This document shows positions 25,168 to 37,100 of a stretch of 64,000 nt of DNA, in pieces. A model generated the notes under the pieces. It was not told the DNA's origin, did no database searches, and worked only from the letters and a program-made list of their open reading frames with translations. This stretch comes from CAZYTX01 sp964650485 (GTDB lineage Bacteria > RBG-13-61-14 > DATKZS01): contig CAZYTX010000001.1 in NCBI GenBank assembly GCA_964650485.1, positions 1-64,000 on the forward strand, written 5' to 3'. The translations under genes and the position numbers were made by a program. Within the stretch, counting starts at the first letter, position 1, and each line of letters begins with the position of its first letter.

Positions 25168-25965
25168 CTACAACCTGTCCGCGAGCCCTTTTGCCAGCCT
25201 CCCCGTGATAGCGCTCCCGGCGATGAGTGAGGCCGCGGCGTACCCAAGGGCCGCAAGCGCGCCCGCGGGCTCCGGCCATGACCCCTGCAGGAGGATGCTG
25301 CGGAAGCCCTGGATGAACAGCGCCAGGGGGTTCAGGTTGATAATGGTCTGCAAAGAAGCGGGCAGGGCCTCTGACTTGTAGAAGATGGGGGTGGCGAACA
25401 TCCACACCAGGAGAAGCACCGGGAGCACGTGGGCCAGGTCGCGCACGTATACGGATACCGATGCGACGGCCATGCACAGGCCGGCGGTGAAGACGAGCTG
25501 CAAGAGGAGCATGAGCGGGAAAGCGATAAGGGCGAGGGAAGGCCCTTCTACGAAGGAGAAGGAGAGGACGGCCAGTATTCCGAACCCGGCGAGCTGACCC
25601 AGCATCGCCGACACCGCGGGGTATACCGGGAGTACCGCGGGTGGGAAAAGCGCGCGTGTGACCAGGTTCTTGTTCTCGACGACCACGGTGGCCGACCTTG
25701 CCAGCCCGTCGTTAAAGCAGAGCCATGAGAGCACCCCGCAGAAGATGTATAGAGCGTCCACCCCGGCCCTGTCCCCGAACTTGACGTTGATGATCGCTAT
25801 CCCGATGAAGCTGAACACCGCGAGCAGCAAAAGCGGGGTTATCACCGTCCAGAAGACGCCCATGAGGCTGCCGGCATACCTGGCCTTTAGGTCGCGCAGG
25901 GTCATGAGCCAGAGCAGCCGACGGTGCGCTAAGAGCTCTTTTAGGGGAGAGTAGTGCATTGCCAA
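25168..25965 (-). CDS. ABC-2 type polysaccharide export permease (Wzm/TagG-like)
   Basis: A 265-residue inner-membrane protein with six predicted helices. The amphipathic N-terminus HRRLLWLMTLRDLKARYAGS and the helix start GVFWTVITPLLLL are typical of Wzm/TagG permeases, which export lipid-linked O-antigen or teichoic acid. The central VVVENKNLVTRALFPPAVLP loop is also characteristic. These proteins need a Wzt/TagH ATPase, but none is within the window. It is convergent with the GT39 gene and downstream of the pilin gene. Confidence 0.88.
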   Translation of the reverse strand: MAMHYSPLKELLAHRRLLWLMTLRDLKARYAGSLMGVFWTVITPLLLLAVFSFIGIAIINVKFGDRAGVDALYIFCGVLSWLCFNDGLARSATVVVENKNLVTRALFPPAVLPVYPAVSAMLGQLAGFGILAVLSFSFVEGPSLALIAFPLMLLLQLVFTAGLCMAVASVSVYVRDLAHVLPVLLLVWMFATPIFYKSEALPASLQTIINLNPLALFIQGFRSILLQGSWPEPAGALAALGYAAASLIAGSAITGRLAKGLADRL

Positions 25966-26043
25966 AAAGTATATTATGAAAGGAAGCAGGGTTCCAGGGA
26001 GGCGCCTGTTCCGCGTTTTCGCGGCTGGACAAAAAACGCGTTG

Positions 26044-26679
26044 CTACTGGTTGTGCCTTACCGGGAGGATGTCAACCACTCCGCTTGGCCCCAGCACGGT
26101 GACCCTTCCCTGGATGTTGTCGCTGCCGCGCTGGTCCTGGTTCAAAATGACTATGGGCGCGTCTGGGATAAATGTGTTCTGGCTCTGCATGGCCTGGCCC
26201 AGGTTGGTAAAGACCACGCTCTCCAGTTCGCCCGGCGCGTCCGATGCTTGACTCCATCCGAATACGGTGTCGAAGTCGGTGCCGTCGGAGAGCTCCTCGA
26301 TGTACTGCCCTTCAACCAGGGGATCGTAGTTAATGCCCGCGGGGGTGCAATCCGTCCATTTGCCCGGCGGACTGTTGTCAGCGGGGTCATTATTAGGTGT
26401 GTCGTCATAGTATAAGTTCCAGTTGCAATCGGAGAACACGAAGTACTTGTTGGGTCGCCAGAAAGCCACCCCGTGGGGAACACCCGTGGATATGGCCCTC
26501 ATCTTGGCCAGCTCCATGGTCTCATATATGGCACGGGCATCGCCTCTCACCCTCACCTCCCGGATCTGGGAGATATACGTGTACATGCCTATCATCACTA
26601 TGAGAGCGATTATTGATACGACCACCATGAGCTCGATCAAGGTAAAGCCTCGCTGCGCCTTTCTATACCAGGAATCCAT
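26044..26679 (-). CDS. type IV pilin / GspH-FimT-like prepilin
   Basis: A 211-residue protein with a class III prepilin leader: a short basic segment, then the cleavage motif RG|FTLIELMVVVSIIALIVM, which gives N-methyl-Phe1 and Glu5. The globular part has two Cys residues that could pair (SDCNWN, TDCTPAG) and FimT/GspH-like spacing. The ATG at 26679 is supported by AAAGGAG seven bases upstream, whereas an upstream in-frame ATG is not. PilD encoded at 29413-30210 would process it. It lies just downstream of the sigma-54-type regulator. Confidence 0.88.
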   Translation of the reverse strand: MDSWYRKAQRGFTLIELMVVVSIIALIVMIGMYTYISQIREVRVRGDARAIYETMELAKMRAISTGVPHGVAFWRPNKYFVFSDCNWNLYYDDTPNNDPADNSPPGKWTDCTPAGINYDPLVEGQYIEELSDGTDFDTVFGWSQASDAPGELESVVFTNLGQAMQSQNTFIPDAPIVILNQDQRGSDNIQGRVTVLGPSGVVDILPVRHNQ

Positions 26680-26738
26680 TTTCCGGCTCCTTTTTCCAGC
26701 CCTTTTCACCATCAGCCCACAGCTTGTCCCTTTTTATT

Positions 26739-26767
26739 ATAATATAACACGCCGCTACATTTTGCAA
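26739..26767 (-). promoter_or_regulatory. sigma-70-like promoter candidate for the pilin gene
   Basis: On the minus strand TTGCAA (26767-26762) and TATTAT (26744-26739) are 17 bases apart, about 60 bases before the pilin start. A sigma-54-like element (TGGGC...TTGCA) also overlaps here, but its GG-to-GC distance is one base too long. Confidence 0.35.
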
Positions 26768-26782
26768 GAGGAGAGGCCCATT

Positions 26783-28147
<1,365 letters not shown>

Positions 28148-28165
28148 GTTCAGCTTCCCCCTCTT

Positions 28166-29383
28166 TTATTTGCCCGCCTCTTCTGAATCATTTTCACCTT
28201 CCACCGCGGCCGGCAGCCAGACCGTGAACATGCTCCCATTTTCAGGCGAGCTCTTGACCTCGATCCTGCCTCCCAGGTTCTCCACTATACGATAGCATAT
28301 GGAGAGCCCCAGGCCCGTGCCCTGGCCCGGCTGCTTGGTGGTGAAGAAGGGGTCGAAGATCCGATCGATGAGCTCCTCGGGCACCCCCGGGCCCGTGTCC
28401 TCGACCATGAGCTCCATGCCTTGCTCTCCCCCCCGTTCGGCCGCGCGTGTAATAACGCCCAGGGACCCGCCCTCAGGCATGGCCTGGATGGAGTTCATCA
28501 CCATGTTCATGATGAGCTGCTTCATGGACGAGCGGTTGGCCTCCAGCATGGGCAGAGCTCCAAGCTCAGTCTTGATCTCGATATTATCACAACCCTTCTG
28601 CGCGGACAGAAGAGTGAGCGCCGAGTCAACCGACTCGTTCAGGTCCAGGAGGGACAGGGACTCGTCCTGGGGCCTGCTGTAGTCAAGCAGCTCTTTTATG
28701 ATCTCGTTGATCCTTTTCACCTCATCCTGCACCCTGGACACCATGTCCCTGTCCGACTGCCTTAAGTAATCCCTCTTGTTTATTATCTCCAGGTAGCCCT
28801 GTATGGAGGAGAGCGGGTTCCCGATCTCGTGGGCCACGCCCGCTGCCAGCCTGCCAACAGAGGCCAGCTTTTCGGAAGAGAGCAGCTCGCGCTGGGTGCG
28901 GGCGAGGTTCTCGTTAAGCCTCCGCATCTGCTCGATGCTCTGCTCCAGCTCGCTCCTGTTCTCGGCCAGCTTCTCTGTCATCACGTTGAATGACTCGGCA
29001 AGGTCGCTCATCTCCTTGTTTTCGGTCACCTCCACCCTGGTGGACAGGTCCCCTTCCGCAACCTTTTGGGTGGCCTCCAGGAGCTCGCGCAAAGGCTTCA
29101 AGATAAGGTTCCTTATAAGCCTGCCCCCGAACACCGCCACCACTATCCCGAAAAGCACTATGTAGGGGATGATGAAGAGGGGAGTGTACTTTGCGTACTC
29201 CCTCACCCACATGTTGTTGGTCTGATAGATCATGAGGGCGATCATGACAATGGCCGCGAACATCAGGACGCTCATGTTGAGCACGATCTCGCGCACTATG
29301 GAAAGCGGCTCCTGCCCACGCTTGCGGCCCTTGCCGGCCTTTTCAGGGGCCTTTTTATGATCGGTATGGTCGGAAACGCTCAA
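28166..29383 (-). CDS. membrane sensor histidine kinase
   Basis: A 405-residue kinase. Two N-terminal membrane helices lie at about residues 33-95, with a very short outer segment between them. A HAMP domain follows (KPLRELLEATQKVAEGDLS), then HisKA with the phospho-His in GVAHEIGNPLSS near residue 200, and HATPase with N, G1 and G2 boxes (MNMVMNSIQAMP, VEDTGPGVP, GTGLGLSI). The lack of a large periplasmic domain suggests sensing within the membrane or of a partner. Cognate regulator gene immediately downstream. Confidence 0.93.
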   Translation of the reverse strand: MSVSDHTDHKKAPEKAGKGRKRGQEPLSIVREIVLNMSVLMFAAIVMIALMIYQTNNMWVREYAKYTPLFIIPYIVLFGIVVAVFGGRLIRNLILKPLRELLEATQKVAEGDLSTRVEVTENKEMSDLAESFNVMTEKLAENRSELEQSIEQMRRLNENLARTQRELLSSEKLASVGRLAAGVAHEIGNPLSSIQGYLEIINKRDYLRQSDRDMVSRVQDEVKRINEIIKELLDYSRPQDESLSLLDLNESVDSALTLLSAQKGCDNIEIKTELGALPMLEANRSSMKQLIMNMVMNSIQAMPEGGSLGVITRAAERGGEQGMELMVEDTGPGVPEELIDRIFDPFFTTKQPGQGTGLGLSICYRIVENLGGRIEVKSSPENGSMFTVWLPAAVEGENDSEEAGK

Positions 29384-29412
29384 AGCCTTATCACCGCCTT
29401 GTACCTATGTTA

Positions 29413-30210
29413 TTACATCCAGGGCATTATCACCCAATTTTTTTCAAGCCACTCCCGGAACACCACCACAAGAAGCGCGCCCAGGGACAGGAAAGGCCCG
29501 AAGGGAAGCGGGTAGTCCCGGCCCACGTTCCTGGTGATACGAAGGGCCACCCAGGCCATGATGCCGGCGGGCGGCCCCAGCAGGATGGCAGCCGGAACCG
29601 CCTGATAGCCCAGGAAAGCTCCGATGCCGCCCATGAGCTTGACGTCGCCCATGCCCATTCCATCGCGGCCGGTTATGAGCTTGTACCCCACGAGGGTGAG
29701 CCCGAGCAGGCCCGCTCCCAGGGCCGCGCCCCCTACTGACTCCCACCCGCTGACCGGCCATGCCCGGGCCAGCCGGGAGGGCAGAAAGGACATCCCAATG
29801 CCGAGAGGTATCAGGCCCATGGTGATGAAGTCCGGGAGCACCAGGTGATAAAAGTCTATCACACTGCCGGCAACCAGGCCGGCCCCGAAAACAAAGTAGG
29901 CCAACGCGGTGAAACTGACACCGAACCGCCACAGCATGAGCACCGCCCATACACCCATGAAAAACTCCACCGCAGGGTACGTCCACGAGATGCGGGCCTT
30001 GCAAAAGCGGCAGCGGCCGCGCAGCAAAAGCCAGCTCAGCACCGGCAGGTTCAAATACCAGGGTATTACTGCATTGCACTCAGGACACCTGCTCCCGGGC
30101 CTTATGATGGACATGTCCCGGGGCCAGCGAAAGATGACCACGTTGAGGAAGCTTCCGATGCACGCGCCTCCTATGAAGACGAACAGGTAAAGCAGGCCCG
30201 ACTGGTGCAT
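29413..30210 (-). CDS. pilD: prepilin peptidase / N-methyltransferase
   Basis: A 265-residue bifunctional membrane enzyme. The N-terminal GGACIGSFLNVVIFRWPRDM is the family signature. The CPEC...CRFC zinc motif of the methylating loop follows near residues 43-68. The two catalytic aspartates sit in SVIDFYHLVLPD and GMGMGDVKLMGGIGAFLG. It cleaves prepilins after Gly and methylates the new N-terminus. The ATG at 30210 is preferred because GAGGGGG lies upstream and the first helix follows; an open frame extends further. It begins the pilD-kinase-regulator-pilin minus-strand run. Confidence 0.92.
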   Translation of the reverse strand: MHQSGLLYLFVFIGGACIGSFLNVVIFRWPRDMSIIRPGSRCPECNAVIPWYLNLPVLSWLLLRGRCRFCKARISWTYPAVEFFMGVWAVLMLWRFGVSFTALAYFVFGAGLVAGSVIDFYHLVLPDFITMGLIPLGIGMSFLPSRLARAWPVSGWESVGGAALGAGLLGLTLVGYKLITGRDGMGMGDVKLMGGIGAFLGYQAVPAAILLGPPAGIMAWVALRITRNVGRDYPLPFGPFLSLGALLVVVFREWLEKNWVIMPWM

Positions 30211-30354
30211 GAGCCTTACCCCCTCAAACAAACCACTCACCAAACCCTGCTCCTCCCGCTCCTTTGCCTTTCCATGAGCTCTCCTACAATTAAAGCTTAT
30301 CATCAATAGTTTTAGATGGCGAGTGAAGGGGAGAGGATTTTAGTGCCTGTTGCG

Positions 30355-30515
30355 AAACGTTACATTTCAGCGCTGAAAGCGCGTAATATTATAGCCCAGG
30401 GGCAGGCCCGAAAGGGCCGCCACCCCGGGAGACAAGCAACGACCCATCTTCCATCCTGCCCTGAAGGGGCTTGATAAAGGGCGGTTATTTAACCCTTTCA
30501 GGGTATTTATAGATA
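30355..30515. repeat. cluster of short palindromes (REP-like)
   Basis: Four compact hairpins occur within about 160 bases: GCGCT-GAA-AGCGC, GCCC-GAAA-GGGC, GCCC-TGAA-GGGGC and ACCCT-TTC-AGGGT. They carry GAAA/TGAA-type loops and are linked by AT-rich sequence. No coding frame fits. The arrangement resembles repetitive extragenic palindromes mobilised by Y1 transposases, of which a remnant lies near 1 kb. Confidence 0.5.
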
Positions 30516-30525
30516 ACCTTGCCCA

Positions 30526-30792
30526 ATGGCGCTGCTCGACGACATCAGGTGCGGGTTCCGATACCACCCGGACGGGTCGGCCCTTTACTTCGGCATTAAT
30601 AAGACAGCGCGGAGAATCAACAAGGCGATTGATAAAATAGCCGAAGACCCCGGTGAAGGACCTCATATTAAGAGTTTGAAAGGAAGACTGGAAGGCAAAT
30701 ACAGATATGCTGTGGGAGACCTCCGCATCGTTTGGTAGCGTAGAATTATTTTTGTCCAAGCCATCGGCCCAGGAGGGGACATTTATAAATAG
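30526..30792 (+). pseudogene. RelE/ParE-like toxin with in-frame TAG
   Basis: The frame encodes a RelE-fold protein: INKTARRINKAIDKIAEDP, IKSLKGRLEGKYRYAVGDL and RIVW, then an amber codon. The same frame continues RRIIFVQAIGPGGDIYK to a second stop. In intact relatives RIVY is followed by about five residues before the strand RRIIFV, so a small deletion together with the stop is likely. Total length is 88 codons, normal for the family. No antitoxin gene is visible upstream, where the palindrome cluster lies. It is best read as a dead toxin. Confidence 0.65.
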
Positions 30793-30834
30793 CTGCCCGT
30801 TGAAACAGGCTTGGATCGAGAGAAGAACTTACGA

Positions 30835-33800
30835 TTAAATGTCAATCACCACCAGCGCATCCTCTCGCACGAAGTAGATGCCGCACTCTTTGACCTTCTC
30901 GCCGGTGATTTGCTCGAAGGCCTGCCTGTAGAACTTCACCTGGGGCGCGTATGTTTTAGCCACGGCCTCGGGCCCTCTCCCTTCCAGGCGATCGGTCTTA
31001 TAGTCCACCAGCACCCATCCCTGCTCTTCCCTGAAAACAAGGTCAATCACCCCCCGGACCAGGATGTTTTCCCGGCCATGGTCCACCATGACCTGGAAGG
31101 GGACCTCGGTAAGGATATGAGAGCTATTCCGGGCACGCTCCCACAGCCGCGACTTTATGACCGACTTGCACATGTCCACCGCGTCCCCGGCCGGGGAGGC
31201 ATCCATGCCGTGCTCCTCGAGCGCCGCCTTGGCCACCTCATGAAGCTCGGCTTTCGGGTCCTGCATGGCCACCTCCAGGAGGGCGTGGATCACCGAGCCC
31301 CACTCCACCCCGTGCTCCCCTTGCTCCTGTTCTCCCGCGGCCGCTTGTCCCCCCGAAGACTCCACCCTCACAGATGTCCCCTGCTCCTGCACTGAGAGGG
31401 CATACTCACGGGCACTCATTGTATGGCAGAAGGGTTCCATGGCCCGCTCGCGCCTGTCCGAGATATCCTTGTACGCCCGGTCCACTTCCTCGGCCGTGAT
31501 CTCCTCTTCCTTAACACCCGGCGCCTGCACCTCTCCCGGCTCCGGCATCTCGGGCGCTTCTGCGAGGTGCTCCTTGAAATACTTCCACGGGTTCTCGTTG
31601 TCTCGCTTCTCCCTCTGGGTTATTACCAGGGCCGCCCCCGCCCTGGTGGCAGCCACGTACCTCTGGCGCAGGTCCTCGGCCGCAAGGAACTCCCTTTCCA
31701 GCTTTTCATGATTATTCCAGTCAGGGGGGAGTGCCAGATAATCCGGTCTTCCAAAACCTGCCTTCACCGCTATTGGAAGATACCCCTTTACACTGTGGCC
31801 CGAGCGGTCAACGTGTATCTCCACGTCGTGCCTGGACTCTCCATACGGGTCAGCAAGGAAAACCACAGGCGCTTCCAGGCCCTTGGCCTTGTGCAGGTTC
31901 ATGACCCTGACAGCCGCCCTCTGCTCGGAGCGCACGCTTATGCCGTCGTACTTCTCCTCTTCCTCCACCAGCGCGCCCAGGTAATCCACGAGCTGGGACG
32001 CGCTCCACATCCCGGCCCGGGCCGAGCGCAGAAGCTCGATCGCCTTTGCCATGCCCCCGGCAATAACCTCACCGCGGTCACGCGACCCGGCGAGCGCCAT
32101 TAGTCCGATGTCCTCAGCGGTCTTCTCGATCGCGGCCGCCGCGGGCATGCTTCTAAACCATTGGGAGTATTTTACAAACCTGGAATAGGCGTCATCAAAC
32201 TCGTGTGCATGCCGCTTTTGCAGACCTTTCGGGACCGCGGCCCTGTAAGAGAACGCGCCTCCCTTTTTCTTGTACTCATACAGTGCCTGGTCGCTTACAC
32301 CGAACAGCTCGCTCCGGAGCGCGGCCACCAAAGCCACCGGGTCCTCGGGATGCAGGAGGGCGTGCAGCAAGAGGTGCAGGAGTCTTAGCTCTTCCACCTG
32401 GTTCAGGGAACTGCTCCCGGTTACCTGGCAGGGGATGCCGTACTCCTCGATCTTTTCCGCGAACACGTGCAGGCTTTGTCTTTTGCGTGTGAGTATCATG
32501 AAGTCGGATGGCCCAGCCTCGGGGCTCGCGCCCTGCTCGATCTCCCTTTGGCTCCTGGGCACCCTCATGCCGGTGTCGAGGGCATGCCTGATGGTCCTTG
32601 CTATCCTGTCCGGCTCGTATGCCTGAATCATCTCCTTGTTGGAGCACTCGGAAGGGATGGTCAGCTTGTATACCCCGCAAAGCTGGCCCGCCGCCGCCTC
32701 CTCCCTGCCCTGTTGCAAGGGCACGTAATCCGGCGAGAACTCGGAGGACTGCTCCGGGAAACGCAGCACCGCGCCTTTGTCGTCGCCCGCGGGCTCTCCC
32801 GGCTGGAAAACATCGTTCACCCACTGTATGAGCCGCCCGGTTGCCCGGAAGTTGGCTGACAGGCGGACCACCTCGCCCCCTGCCCGGCTGATGATCCCTT
32901 TCACCTGGTTATATGTCTTGATGTCAGCGCGCCTGAACCTGTAGATGGACTGCTTGGGGTCTCCCACAACAAAGAGGGACCCCGGCCGGGGAATGCACCT
33001 CTGCCAGTCGGACTCCTCCGGGTCCGAGGCTGTGAGAAGAAGCATGACCTCGGCCTGCACCGGGTCGGTGTCCTGGAACTCGTCCACCAAAAGGTGGGTG
33101 AAGCGCCGGGCAAAGTAGCGCCGGATATGGGGCTTGTCGCAAAGCAGCTTTGCCGCGTACATAAGGAGGTCCTGGAAGTTTAGCTGGCCGCGCTCCAGCC
33201 GGAGCCTGTCGTAAATGTCCTTGGCTTTTAAGAGGACCTCCATGGCCGGTCCATACCTGCTCTCCTGGATACCATGGATTACCGGGACTGCCACTTCCTT
33301 CTGGAACCTCAGCCACCGCTCCTCTTCATTGTCCTTCTGCTCTTTGCTGAAGCCGCCTTTTTCCCAATATATTTTAGTAGGTTTGGCCTTTTTCATAAAG
33401 TTTTGCATGACATCGAGGCACTGGGAAGGATCGGACAGGTCAGGATAATGCGAGACCACCCTGGGTATCCTCTTATACAAGGGTATGAGGTCGTCGGACC
33501 CGCACTCGTCAGGCAGCCTGTCCCGCACCCCTCGCATGTACTCGGCATATTCCTGGATGAGGTTCACCGTCCGGGCTGGGATGGTTGTTTTTTCCTGTTC
33601 AAGTTTTACAGGCCATTCTGAAACATCGGGAAAGTCCGCAAACTTGTTAAAGCTGTGCTCCAACTGGCGGATGGAAAGGCCCGCCCTTGAAAGAGAATCG
33701 AGCACACCCTCTTTGTCATCCGCCAGCACCTGGGCCACGAACTCGTTCCATGCCTCCTTCCTGACCCTCGTATCCTCTGCCTCGTCAATCTCCTTGAAGG

Positions 33801-34185
33801 AGAGGTCTATGCCGGCTTCCACCGGACGTTCGCGGAGCAGCCGGGCGCAGAATGAGTGGATGGTCCCGATGAAGCACCTGTCAATGTCAGCGAGAGCCCT
33901 TTCAAGTCTTTGCCTCTCCTCTCCCCCGGCTTCTCTTGCCTCGGCCTCCAGCTTGATCCTGAACTTTGATTTCAGCTCCGCAGCAGCCTTTCTGGTGAAG
34001 GTGACCGCCGCCATTTTGTCTACATCTTTACACTTGCCGGTCCTAATCAGCGCGGTCATGCGCTCGATCATGCTGGTGGTCTTGCCTGTGCCCGCGGCAG
34101 CCTCGACCAGCACGCACCTGTCAAGCCCGTTAGCGATGAGGTCCCTCTTGTCCTGGTCAGGGAGGGTCTTTGTCTTCCTACTCAT
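30835..34185 (-). CDS. addA: AddA/RecB-like UvrD helicase-nuclease
   Basis: A 1116-residue double-strand-break repair enzyme. SF1 helicase motifs run in order: Walker A EAAAGTGKTTSM near 30, AAVTFTRKAAAELK, FQDLLMYAAKLL, DEFQDTDPVQAEVM, VVGDPKQSIYRFRRAD and MNLHKAKGLEAPVVFLADP. A C-terminal RecB-type PD-(D/E)XK nuclease has LVDYKTDRLEGRG near 1060. The arrangement matches AddA. It should unwind and trim DNA ends for RecA with the product of the upstream gene, whose stop it overlaps by eight bases. GGAG seven bases before the ATG at 34185 favours it over the GTG one codon earlier. Confidence 0.88.
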   Translation of the reverse strand: MSRKTKTLPDQDKRDLIANGLDRCVLVEAAAGTGKTTSMIERMTALIRTGKCKDVDKMAAVTFTRKAAAELKSKFRIKLEAEAREAGGEERQRLERALADIDRCFIGTIHSFCARLLRERPVEAGIDLSFKEIDEAEDTRVRKEAWNEFVAQVLADDKEGVLDSLSRAGLSIRQLEHSFNKFADFPDVSEWPVKLEQEKTTIPARTVNLIQEYAEYMRGVRDRLPDECGSDDLIPLYKRIPRVVSHYPDLSDPSQCLDVMQNFMKKAKPTKIYWEKGGFSKEQKDNEEERWLRFQKEVAVPVIHGIQESRYGPAMEVLLKAKDIYDRLRLERGQLNFQDLLMYAAKLLCDKPHIRRYFARRFTHLLVDEFQDTDPVQAEVMLLLTASDPEESDWQRCIPRPGSLFVVGDPKQSIYRFRRADIKTYNQVKGIISRAGGEVVRLSANFRATGRLIQWVNDVFQPGEPAGDDKGAVLRFPEQSSEFSPDYVPLQQGREEAAAGQLCGVYKLTIPSECSNKEMIQAYEPDRIARTIRHALDTGMRVPRSQREIEQGASPEAGPSDFMILTRKRQSLHVFAEKIEEYGIPCQVTGSSSLNQVEELRLLHLLLHALLHPEDPVALVAALRSELFGVSDQALYEYKKKGGAFSYRAAVPKGLQKRHAHEFDDAYSRFVKYSQWFRSMPAAAAIEKTAEDIGLMALAGSRDRGEVIAGGMAKAIELLRSARAGMWSASQLVDYLGALVEEEEKYDGISVRSEQRAAVRVMNLHKAKGLEAPVVFLADPYGESRHDVEIHVDRSGHSVKGYLPIAVKAGFGRPDYLALPPDWNNHEKLEREFLAAEDLRQRYVAATRAGAALVITQREKRDNENPWKYFKEHLAEAPEMPEPGEVQAPGVKEEEITAEEVDRAYKDISDRRERAMEPFCHTMSAREYALSVQEQGTSVRVESSGGQAAAGEQEQGEHGVEWGSVIHALLEVAMQDPKAELHEVAKAALEEHGMDASPAGDAVDMCKSVIKSRLWERARNSSHILTEVPFQVMVDHGRENILVRGVIDLVFREEQGWVLVDYKTDRLEGRGPEAVAKTYAPQVKFYRQAFEQITGEKVKECGIYFVREDALVVIDI

Positions 34186-37100
34186 CACCCTTCTCCAGCT
34201 TTCGGAGCTCTCTCAGAACAGCAAAGGGCAGCAGCGGCTTATTCTCCGGCGCCCGGAGCTTTGCCTCCGCCTGGGATGCAGCCGCTTGCGTGTTTCCGAA
34301 GACCCTCCGGAAGTCGCTGAACTTAACGTCGTCCGGCACGTTGCTCATCACGAAGCAGCCGCTTGCAAGGGTCTCGCACAAGTGCTCGATCACCCGCCCG
34401 CCCCTTTCAAGCTCCTCCCTGCTCCAGGTATACCTCTCCCCGTGCTCCCGGTCAGTGGGGAAGAAGTACCCGAAAAGCTCGACCGATGAGTCCGGGAAAA
34501 GCTCTTTCAGACGGGCCTGGGCGAGCAGGAGGTAAAAGGCGTTCTGCACGCACCTGCCGCGCCAGAAGGGACCGGCTCCGAAATTCTTCTTCTTATTGCT
34601 GCCCCCGTCCTGATACTTCCACGCGCTCCCGGTCTTGTAGTCCCAGACGGAGAACCTTTTTCCGCTTTGGGGACCTTGTATCTCGTCCACCCGGTCAATC
34701 TTGCCCTTGAGCCGCACGCTCTTTCCGCGTGGGAGTTCGATCCTGACCGGCGCGGACGCGTCAATGCGGGTGGGCCTGCCATGCTGGCGCATTCCGATGA
34801 CAGCCTCGAAAAAGCATGGCCGGCTTCCCCTGCTGTGCCCTTCCTCCTCGACAAGGAATATCCTTGCTATCCATGCGAGCTCGTTTCTCTCGCGCTCGAA
34901 AACCTCGCTGTTGGGCGGAGGTTTTATTCTTCTCCACTCTTCCAGCATGGCATGGAGCATCGCGAGCAGACGTTCATAGTCGCGGCCGAACTCGGGTGAA
35001 AGCCCCTTCTCGCACAGCTCGCTCATGAAGGCGCAGAAGAGCTCGTGCATCAGGGAGCCCTTGTCCACCGGGTCCAGCCACGCGCCGGGTTCCATTAAGT
35101 ACTCCTCCGGCGGCTCGATCTTTAGCACGTGCTTCAAGAAGAACTCAAAGGGGCACCTGCCCAGGGTCTCGAGACTGGTCGCGGACAGGGGAGGCGCGTC
35201 CTCCCTGAAGGGGTCCAGGTCACTGCCGGCCTCGGGAACGTAGCCGTCATACTCGGTGAAGCGGGAGCTGAGACGGGCGTTGCGCGCTTCCATTCCCCTG
35301 CCCAGGTGGGGGAAGCTCCTGCCTATCAACTCTTCCGGGGCCGTTATTCCAGCGTGCCCACATAAGCGATAAAGCCACCACTCCGCGGGGTCGATGAATG
35401 CTCCGGGTTGGGCCGGGGCAAAGGACATTGGATGCGGCCGCCACCCGAGCAGGTCGTCCAGCACCCCTTCCCGCTCCCCCGAGAGGATGCGGAATGCGGC
35501 TATGACCGGAGGACCGGGGAATACCTCTCTATCATCCGGGATGTCGCGGCAGCACCAGCTCAAGACTACATTACCCCTGAGCCTTGCGATAAGCCTTGCA
35601 AGGTCCTCAGTCTTCATGCCAGTGCGGGCCGAGGCCAGGGGCAGGTCTCCTTCTATCCTTTCCCGCTCCTGGTCCAGGATAAGCGGGTCCTGGAGACCGG
35701 CGCCCGGAAAGCGGGTCTCGTCAAGACCAACAATGAAAGTATGGCCCCTGCCCGAGTGACCGCCGGCAAAAAGCGGCGAAGCGTAGATGCACCCCGGCCT
35801 GGGCCCGAGCCCGCCCACGTTTGACGTTCGGGGCAGGTCAAAAAGCCATTGCCAGGGGTCGAACACCGGCACGTCCTCTTGTGAAACGCTTTCCAGGAGC
35901 TCGCCCACCTTGCGGAGAAGCATTCTAGAGCCGTACTCGTCAAGCCGGTTGATTGTCCTGGCATGGGCCTCAAGAAAGCTCCGCGCGCATTCCAAAACCC
36001 GCTCGTGCGAGTCTCCGGGCTTTGGAGTGACCTCGAGCAACTCCTCCAGATTGGAGCGGAGTATCCTGAGCGCCTTTTTTCGCTCGGCCTCTTTTTCATT
36101 TTTTCCTTCAAGGCTCTCCCCGTCCTCGTCCACGCTGTCAGGATGAGTTCCAAGGGACAGAAGCTCGTTGTCCAGAACCTCCAGGCACCTCTGCCTGCCC
36201 TCTCCGATGGGCAGGGCCCCGAGCACTGCACCCAGCATGGTGAAGCTGAGGGGGGCCTCGGCGGGCTGGTCCATCTGCAACAGCCCGTCCTTGATCATCC
36301 GCACCAGCCGGGGCTGTGGAAAACCGTCACTGGCCCACGAGACCCAGGCAGTGAGCGCCCTGCCGGGCCGCGAGTAGTGCACCGGCACGCCCTCGAAAAG
36401 GGTAACAGGCGGAGAACCATCCCCTTCAGGCAAAAGGCGCCATGAGAGCTCATGGATCAGGGGCAGGTAGGTCTCCGGGTCCGTGTAGAGTATCTCAACG
36501 TCGTCAAAAGGGATGCCTCCCGCAAGGCATCTGCGGAACACCTCGCTCACCTCGTTCACCTCGCCGATAGCCCGGAAGATATCAGCGGTGTTGTCATGCT
36601 TTGGCTCTGGACTCGCGGCCGGGTTATTGATCCAGCCAAGCAGGTCAGAGTCAGTGTAGTCTCCCTCGGGCAGCTCCTCGGGCCGGTCGGTTGGAAGCAC
36701 GTGCCTCACGCCGTCCGGGAAGGCCTCCCACAGGTCCCTCTCCATCTTCCTGAGCCGGGATTCATGGTCAGCGGGGAGCAGGATCAAAGAGGCTGCAATT
36801 GACCCCGGCTCTTTCCTCGTCCTGGCCGCGGCCATGCCCAGCACCCTGGCATAGTCAACCAGGTCCCCGGTCTCGAGCTCCCTTTCGTACTCCGCGAGCA
36901 GTGCTTGAATCTCCCCGCCCTTTTCAGGGGCCTCGAAGCTTTGGGGATCAATGTCAGCGGCTTTAAGCCCTGAGAGGCGAAGGTCATGGATGGAGCCCAG
37001 CAGGGTGCTGATGAGACCCGGGCTGAGAGAAAGACCGGAAAGGTAGCCCCTCCCCCGCTCTTGCAGCCTGGAGAAAAGACCGGCCATGAGGACTTCGGCG

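Noticed and set aside
26760..26782. Sigma-54 promoter before the pilin gene
   Set aside because: GG to GC spacing is one base too long; a sigma-70-like pair fits better.
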